64,000 bases of DNA from Salegentibacter sp. R32. Lineage in GTDB: Bacteria > Bacteroidota > Bacteroidia > Flavobacteriales > Flavobacteriaceae. The notes beneath the pieces are model-generated. The model had not been told where the DNA came from and searched no databases. It was given only the letters and a program-made list of their open reading frames with translations. The position numbers and the translations under genes are program-made. Below, in pieces: positions 59,491 to 64,000 of this stretch. The stretch covers positions 62,001-126,000 of the forward strand of contig NZ_RXOM01000006.1 of the NCBI RefSeq assembly GCF_008692195.1, read 5' to 3'. How positions within the stretch are numbered: the stretch's first letter is position 1; each line of letters begins with the position of its first letter.

Positions 59491-60222
59491 ATGAAATCTA
59501 AACTAACTAACATTGTAATGCTAGTACTATTCTCATCACTAGTAATTGCCTGTAAATTTGATGTTTCAGGCATTAGAGGCAAAGGAGAAGTCGTAACAAA
59601 AGAAATTTCTTTAAACGAAAGTTTCACAGAAATTAAAGGAGAAAGTGGTTGGAATATTCAATTGATAAAATCCTCAGAGAATAAAATTGTTTTAAACACC
59701 AACGAGAATTTAGTTGAACAATTAGATTATCATATCAATAATAACAGACTTACTTTGGGAAGTAAGAATAATATTAATTCAGGAACGCGTGAAATTACTC
59801 TCTATTATACTGAAAATTTAGTTTTAGTAAAATCCAGTAGTGGTTCCCGTATAGATTCTGAAGAAATTTTTGAACAGGAGGAAATCACTGTAGATGCCAG
59901 CAGCGGGTCATCAATTAATTTAAATTTAAAGACTAAAAAAACCACTGTAGATGTATCAAGCGGAGCTAAGATTGAATTAAAAGGAACCTCCATTTATTTT
60001 AATGGTGATGCCAGTAGTGGCGGAAGAATTAACGCCAAAGATTTAAAAACAAAAGAATGTATTGTTGATGCCAGTTCCGGTGGAAATATCGATATTCATA
60101 ACGAAGGCTCTATTAAAGCAGATGTTTCGTCAGGTGGAGATATCGATTACTACGGTAAGCCGGAAAAAGTTTCCACCAAAGAGAGTATTTCTGGTGGAAG
60201 CATTGATTATAAAGAAGATTAG
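59491..60222 (+). CDS. Head GIN domain (DUF2807) lipoprotein
   Basis: This 243-residue lipoprotein has the lipobox LVIAC followed by KFDVSGIRG. The body is a parallel beta-helix built from repeated turns: VDASSGSSINL, VDVSSGAKIEL, GDASSGGRINA, VDASSGGNIDI, ADVSSGGDIDY, ISGGSIDY. This is the auto-transporter-adhesin-head GIN (DUF2807) fold. It starts 13 bp after the PspC gene and belongs to the same operon. No enzyme motif is present; a structural or sensing role at the envelope is inferred. Confidence 0.85.
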   Translation: MKSKLTNIVMLVLFSSLVIACKFDVSGIRGKGEVVTKEISLNESFTEIKGESGWNIQLIKSSENKIVLNTNENLVEQLDYHINNNRLTLGSKNNINSGTREITLYYTENLVLVKSSSGSRIDSEEIFEQEEITVDASSGSSINLNLKTKKTTVDVSSGAKIELKGTSIYFNGDASSGGRINAKDLKTKECIVDASSGGNIDIHNEGSIKADVSSGGDIDYYGKPEKVSTKESISGGSIDYKED

Positions 60223-60279
60223 CAAATCTTTAAGAATTAAATGATTACTTTTATTAATCAAACCAAAAAGTAATTTACA

Positions 60280-60522
60280 ATGAAAGGATTTAAGTTTTTA
60301 ATGCTCGCTTTTGCACTTAGTTTTACCATCATCTCTTGTAGAGAAGAGGAAAAAAAGGAAACGATGGAAGTTGAAGGGGTTGAAGTGAAAGAAGATGCTG
60401 ACGTAGAAGTAAGCGACGACGGACAAAAAATAGAAATTGAAGACAGCGAGAAAGAAGTAAAAATTAAAAAAGACGAAAACGGAAATATTGAAAAGAAAAA
60501 AGTTGAATATAAGAATGATTAA
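60280..60522 (+). CDS. Small acidic lipoprotein
   Basis: This 80-residue protein has a lipoprotein signal (FLMLAFALSFTIISC, then REEEKKE). The mature part is only about 60 residues, nearly all Glu, Asp, Lys and Val (EVEGVEVKEDADVEVSDDG), probably extended or disordered. It lies 57 bp after the head-GIN gene and before a strong terminator, so it is likely the last gene of the PadR-PspC operon. The family is unknown. Confidence 0.65.
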   Translation: MKGFKFLMLAFALSFTIISCREEEKKETMEVEGVEVKEDADVEVSDDGQKIEIEDSEKEVKIKKDENGNIEKKKVEYKND

Positions 60523-60570
60523 CTTTTTTAATTTTTTTGAGTCGTCCTACTAAATGACAGTTTTTAAATA

Positions 60571-60608
60571 AAAAAAATCCAGTGAAGCTAGCTTTACTGG
60601 ATTTTTTT
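60571..60608 (+). terminator. Terminator of the PadR-PspC operon
   Basis: AAAAAAATCCAGT / ACTGGATTTTTTT form a perfect outer stem with an inner AAGC/GCTT stem and a short loop. Confidence 0.88.
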
Positions 60609-61099
60609 ATGATGTATAAAATGAAATCATCTTTTGCATGACAACCAATGAGTCTCAAAAATACTATTATTCCATACAGAATTGTAGAAACAACTTAGAA
60701 GCTCTTACTGTAATTTATAAGTTTATATGGCAATATGAAAAATCATTTATACTACCAATCTCATTAAAACTTTAATGACAGAATCAGAAAATATACTATA
60801 AACAAGTTTTAGTTTCTAAAAACGAGCCAGTGATTAAATCTGTCTATAGGAAGCAGTTCAGTATATTTGACTAAGGAAAGTTACTAAAAAAGGCGATGCC
60901 TATTAGGAAATGGGACATCACTTTAAATTAGTTCTTGACAATCTATGAAAAAAGAAAGGCAGACTTTAAATAAGTCCACCCACATATTATTCTAACTTTA
61001 AACATTGGGATAGTGTCTGTTTTTTTTAAAACAACAATCTTCTTTATATCAATTATTTACATTAAATTTAAGTAGAAATAAAAATTTAAAAACCATTTT
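60609..61099. other. Gene-free stretch before the BspA-like gene
   Basis: About 490 AT-rich bases contain no convincing frame on either strand. A small hairpin (GACTT-TAAAT-AAGTC, 60963-60977) is visible but lacks a T run. The promoter of the next gene should lie near its end; I cannot point to it. Confidence 0.45.
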
Positions 61100-62539
61100 A
61101 TGAAAAATCTCTACTTGTTAATCTTTTTCAGTTTTAGTTTTATTATTTCTGCTCAAAATGAATTCATTACCACCTGGGAAGTAGATTCTAATGACTTAAG
61201 TATAACCATCCCCACTACAGGAACAGGTTATAATTATGCAATCGATTTTGGAGATGGAAACTCATTAACCAATGTATCTGGTGATATATCACACAACTAC
61301 AGTACTGCAGGAATTTATACCATAACCATCACTGGCGATTTTCCAAGAATTTATTTTCTTAATAATCAAACTGATGCTGATAAAATTTTAAGCGTAGAAC
61401 AATGGGGAAGCAACCCATGGCAATCTATGCAGTCCGCCTTTGCTGGTTGTTCTAATCTGCAAATTCTAGCAGTAGATACGCCAGATTTAAGTCAAGTAAC
61501 CAATATGGATTGGATGTTCAGCTCAGCTACTAGTTTAAATCAACCTATAAATGATTGGGATGTTTCCCAAGTTACTTCAATGCGTGGAATATTTTATGCA
61601 GCTTCTAATTTTAACCAACCGTTGGCTAGCTGGGACGTTTCAAATGTAAATAATATGTCTTATATGTTTGCTTCAGCAAATGCATTCAATCAACCTCTTA
61701 ATAATTGGAATGTTTCTAATGTTACCAATATGGAAGAGATGTTTAATTCCAATCAAAGCTTCAATCAACTAATAGACAATTGGAATGTCTCTCAAGTAAT
61801 TACGATGAAAGGTATGTTTGGTTCTTCAGTTTTTAACCAACCAATAGACAATTGGGATGTCTCAAATGTAACAAATATGAATTTTATGTTTACCAACGGT
61901 ACATTTAATCAATCCCTTAATAATTGGAATGTTTCAAATGTCACTCAAATGGATCTTATGTTTTCGGCAAGTTTATTTAACCAACCATTAGATCAATGGG
62001 ATGTCTCTAATGTGATTACAATGTTTAGTATATTCAATTTAGCAGAAAATTTCAATCAAGATCTTTCTAATTGGAATTTTAATCCCGCTGTAGATTTTAG
62101 AAGAATAGTTTCCAGCAGTAATTTAGATATTGATAATTACGATGCTTTATTGGCTCATTTTGTAGAATTGGGATATACGAACAAGGTTTTTAGGGGGATC
62201 GGTCTTTATTATTGTAACGAAGAAGACAGGAATTTTCTCATTAATAATTTAGGATGGGATTTTTCCACTGAAGACTCTTTAGCTGAAAATTGTAACCTTT
62301 CTACAGAAAATATAAATTCCTATAAATTAACAATATACCCCAACCCAACCTCAGGAATTGTGTTCATTAATGCTTCTAATAATTCTATTATTGAAAAAAT
62401 CGAGATGGTAAATATTCACGGACAAAGGATTCATTTAACTAAACCATATTACCAAAAAATTGACTTGAGTGGACTCCCTTCAGGTATTTACTTTCTAAAA
62501 ATAAATGAAAATGTTACCAAAAAAATAATTAAAAAGTAA
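61100..62539 (+). CDS. BspA-like (DUF285) surface protein with T9SS sorting domain
   Basis: This 479-residue secreted protein has a signal peptide (FFSFSFIISAQ) and a short PKD-like N-terminal part (YAIDFGDGNSLTNVSGDISH). About nine 25-residue DUF285/BspA repeats run from about residue 120 to 330, each of the form FNQPLNNWNVSNVTNMEEMF. The C-terminal about 80 residues are a type IX secretion sorting domain (LTIYPNPTSGIVFINAS; GLPSGIYFLKINENVTKKII), so it is exported through T9SS and attached to or released from the surface. A role in adhesion is inferred. The repeats are also visible at DNA level. Confidence 0.87.
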   Translation: MKNLYLLIFFSFSFIISAQNEFITTWEVDSNDLSITIPTTGTGYNYAIDFGDGNSLTNVSGDISHNYSTAGIYTITITGDFPRIYFLNNQTDADKILSVEQWGSNPWQSMQSAFAGCSNLQILAVDTPDLSQVTNMDWMFSSATSLNQPINDWDVSQVTSMRGIFYAASNFNQPLASWDVSNVNNMSYMFASANAFNQPLNNWNVSNVTNMEEMFNSNQSFNQLIDNWNVSQVITMKGMFGSSVFNQPIDNWDVSNVTNMNFMFTNGTFNQSLNNWNVSNVTQMDLMFSASLFNQPLDQWDVSNVITMFSIFNLAENFNQDLSNWNFNPAVDFRRIVSSSNLDIDNYDALLAHFVELGYTNKVFRGIGLYYCNEEDRNFLINNLGWDFSTEDSLAENCNLSTENINSYKLTIYPNPTSGIVFINASNNSIIEKIEMVNIHGQRIHLTKPYYQKIDLSGLPSGIYFLKINENVTKKIIKK

Positions 62540-62606
62540 CTTTTCAAGAGTAATTTAACTTCCTGCCAAATTGCGATCATTTAAATATTACTATTAAGTT
62601 ATTGTT

Positions 62607-62630
62607 AAACTCCTCAATCAAGAGGAGTTT
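62607..62630 (+). terminator. Terminator after the BspA-like gene
   Basis: The 9-bp perfect stem AAACTCCTC/GAGGAGTTT has a 6-nt loop and is followed by TTTT. Confidence 0.85.
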
Positions 62631-62670
62631 TTTTATGAATATCATTAATTTCAAGTAAAATTTTTTACTT

Positions 62671-62705
62671 TTGTTATGCGTGCATAATATTTTTCATTAT
62701 CTTTG
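62671..62705 (+). promoter_or_regulatory. MarR gene promoter with palindromic operator
   Basis: TTG (62671-62673) and TATCTTTG (62698-62705, fitting TAnnTTTG) flank the perfect 14-bp palindrome TTATGC-GT-GCATAA (62674-62687). The TTG-box spacing is long (24 bp). Placed between -33 and -7, the palindrome is a likely operator for the MarR protein encoded 19 bp downstream. Confidence 0.6.
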
Positions 62706-62723
62706 ATTAGTATATCAAAATAT

Positions 62724-63176
62724 ATGAGAGAAAAAACAATAGATTACGTACTTCGCGCTACCTGGATTGCTGTAGCAAAAATGTACAATGAAGAAGCAGG
62801 CAAGCAAGGTAGTACGATGGCAACCGGTTTTGCTCTTTTAAATATAGACCCTGAAGAAGGAACACCATCTACTTCTTTAGGACCTAAAATGGGAATGGAA
62901 GCCACAAGCCTTTCCAGAACCTTAAAATCAATGCAGGATAAAGGTTTAATTGAAAGAAAAAAGAATCCTGAAGATGGTAGAAGTGTTTTAATTACACTTA
63001 CAGAATATGGCCGTGAAATGAGAGCATTCTCAAAAGAAGTAGTATTACAATTTGACGATGCTGTGAAGGATGCCGTACCAGAAAAAGACATCAAAACATT
63101 CATAGAAGTAGCAAATACAATTATGGAATTAATCAACAACAAAAAAATTTATAAATCTGAAACCTCAGCAAAGTAA
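62724..63176 (+). CDS. MarR family transcriptional regulator of beta-oxidation genes
   Basis: This is a 150-residue winged-helix regulator. The frame also opens at a TTG (62703), but that overlaps the -7 box; the ATG at 62724 (MREKTIDYVLRATWIAVAKM) is preferred. DNA-binding segments are LGPKMGMEATSLSRTLKSMQ and KGLIERKKNPEDGRSVLITL. Its TAA overlaps the ATG of the 3-hydroxyacyl-CoA dehydrogenase gene by one base, so it almost certainly controls the fatty-acid degradation operon, probably sensing an acyl-CoA. Confidence 0.88.
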   Translation: MREKTIDYVLRATWIAVAKMYNEEAGKQGSTMATGFALLNIDPEEGTPSTSLGPKMGMEATSLSRTLKSMQDKGLIERKKNPEDGRSVLITLTEYGREMRAFSKEVVLQFDDAVKDAVPEKDIKTFIEVANTIMELINNKKIYKSETSAK

Positions 63177-64000
63177 TGAATAGAACAATCAATAAAGTTG
63201 CTGTCATTGGTTCAGGAATTATGGGTAGCGGTATTGCCTGCCACTTCGCCAATATTGGCGTCGAGGTGCTACTGCTCGATATAGTTCCACGAGAACTCAA
63301 TGAAAAAGAACAAAAAAAGGGGCTTACTTTAGAAGATAAAGAAGTGCGCAATCGTATCGTTAACGATTCATTGCAAAACTCTTTAAAATCGAAGCCCTCT
63401 CCTATTTACCATAAAGATTTTGCCAATCGCATAACCACCGGAAATTTAGAAGACGATATCGCTAAAGTTTCTGAAGCAGATTGGATCATCGAAGTGGTAG
63501 TAGAACGACTTGATATTAAAAAACAGGTTTTCGAAAAACTTGAAAAACATAGAAAACCGGGAACATTAATTACTTCGAATACTTCCGGGATTCCTATTAA
63601 ATTTATGAACGAAGGAAGAAGTGAAGATTTCCAGAAGCATTTCTGCGGAACGCACTTTTTCAATCCTCCAAGATATTTACGTCTATTCGAAATTATTCCG
63701 GGACCAGATACTTCAGATGAAGTGCTAAATTTCCTGAATGACTACGGAAAAAAATTCCTGGGTAAAAAATCGGTTATCGCGAAAGATACACCGGCTTTTA
63801 TTGGAAACCGCGTTGGGATCTTCAGTATAATGAGCTTGTTCCATATGGTGAAAGATATGGATATGACCATTGAAGAAGTTGATAAACTTACCGGTCCGGT
63901 AATTGGTCGTCAAAAATCGGCTACCTTCCGTACCGTCGATGTGGTTGGTTTAGATACTTTGGTACACGTGGCTAACGGTTTGTACGAAAACGTTCCCGAA
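63176..64000 (+). CDS. fadB: 3-hydroxyacyl-CoA dehydrogenase / enoyl-CoA hydratase (partial)
   Basis: The frame starts at the ATG overlapping the MarR stop and stays open to the window end (275 codons). The NAD-binding motif is VAVIGSGIMGSGIACHFANI. The dehydrogenase core contains WIIEVVVERLDIKKQVF, LITSNTSGIPI, the catalytic His region KHFCGTHFFNPPRYLRL and VIAKDTPAFIGNRVGIF. FadB/FadJ-like proteins of Bacteroidota place this domain first, with the hydratase after it, which is outside the window. It oxidises 3-hydroxyacyl-CoA in fatty-acid beta-oxidation. The exact symbol is uncertain without the C-terminal half. Confidence 0.88.
   Translation, partial: MNRTINKVAVIGSGIMGSGIACHFANIGVEVLLLDIVPRELNEKEQKKGLTLEDKEVRNRIVNDSLQNSLKSKPSPIYHKDFANRITTGNLEDDIAKVSEADWIIEVVVERLDIKKQVFEKLEKHRKPGTLITSNTSGIPIKFMNEGRSEDFQKHFCGTHFFNPPRYLRLFEIIPGPDTSDEVLNFLNDYGKKFLGKKSVIAKDTPAFIGNRVGIFSIMSLFHMVKDMDMTIEEVDKLTGPVIGRQKSATFRTVDVVGLDTLVHVANGLYENVPE

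Noticed and set aside
61100-62539. CRISPR-like array suggested by regular repeats
   Set aside because: The repeats are in frame, encode BspA units and vary in sequence; there are no fixed spacers or cas genes.

Overview
The window is AT-rich DNA from a member of the Bacteroidota, almost certainly a (marine) Flavobacteriaceae of the Gramella/Salegentibacter/Zunongwangia type. The pointers are a SusC/SusD polysaccharide utilisation locus, a bacillithiol deacetylase (BshB1), a type IX secretion sorting domain, OxyR with Cys199/Cys208, Bacteroidota -7 boxes (TAnnTTTG), many lipoproteins with acidic residues after the lipobox, and start regions without strong Shine-Dalgarno sequences. The genus is inferred from protein flavour only.

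Layout. 1-255: end of a Cys/Met-metabolism PLP enzyme. 309-3867: two secreted adhesin-like proteins. 4049-6229: NhaC antiporter and BshB1. 6321-7914: tRNA-His, a structured flavobacterial repeat, an M28 peptidase and tRNA-Ser. 8323-12304: M61 peptidase, divergent AraC regulator and a histidine-phosphatase lipoprotein. 12305-16358: a scar region holding a truncated type IIG restriction-modification N-terminus, an attC-like inverted repeat, a frameshifted lipoprotein gene, an unknown secreted protein and an IS982-family insertion sequence. 16359-31109: a beta-glucan utilisation locus (SusC, SusD, two GH30, a SusE-like binding protein, GH3) with a divergent one-protein transmembrane regulator. 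31406-35252: a beta-propeller protein, a small membrane protein, NDH-2, and an ECF sigma factor with its membrane partner.

35353-43291 is the most unusual part. A secreted 968-residue protein has the phosphohistidine and ATP-grasp parts of a dikinase (order as in glucan water dikinase). It is followed by an SxxK serine hydrolase. Facing them, with overlapping stop codons, are an ATP/ADP-carrier-like (NTT) transporter fused to HEAT repeats and a second SxxK hydrolase. I infer an extracytoplasmic, nucleotide-driven phosphoryl-transfer or envelope-modification system. This is a hypothesis from domain content and context.

43449-53242: PlsC acyltransferase, CoA pyrophosphatase, cyclophilin, TRIC-like channel, RDD protein, and a divergent SpoIIM-DUF4129-DUF4350-MoxR-DUF58 operon. 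53354-57333: DUF2141, OxyR and several small conserved proteins. 57408-60522: PadR-PspC-head-GIN-lipoprotein envelope module. 61100-64000: BspA-like T9SS cargo, then a MarR regulator that starts a fatty-acid beta-oxidation operon whose first enzyme runs off the window.
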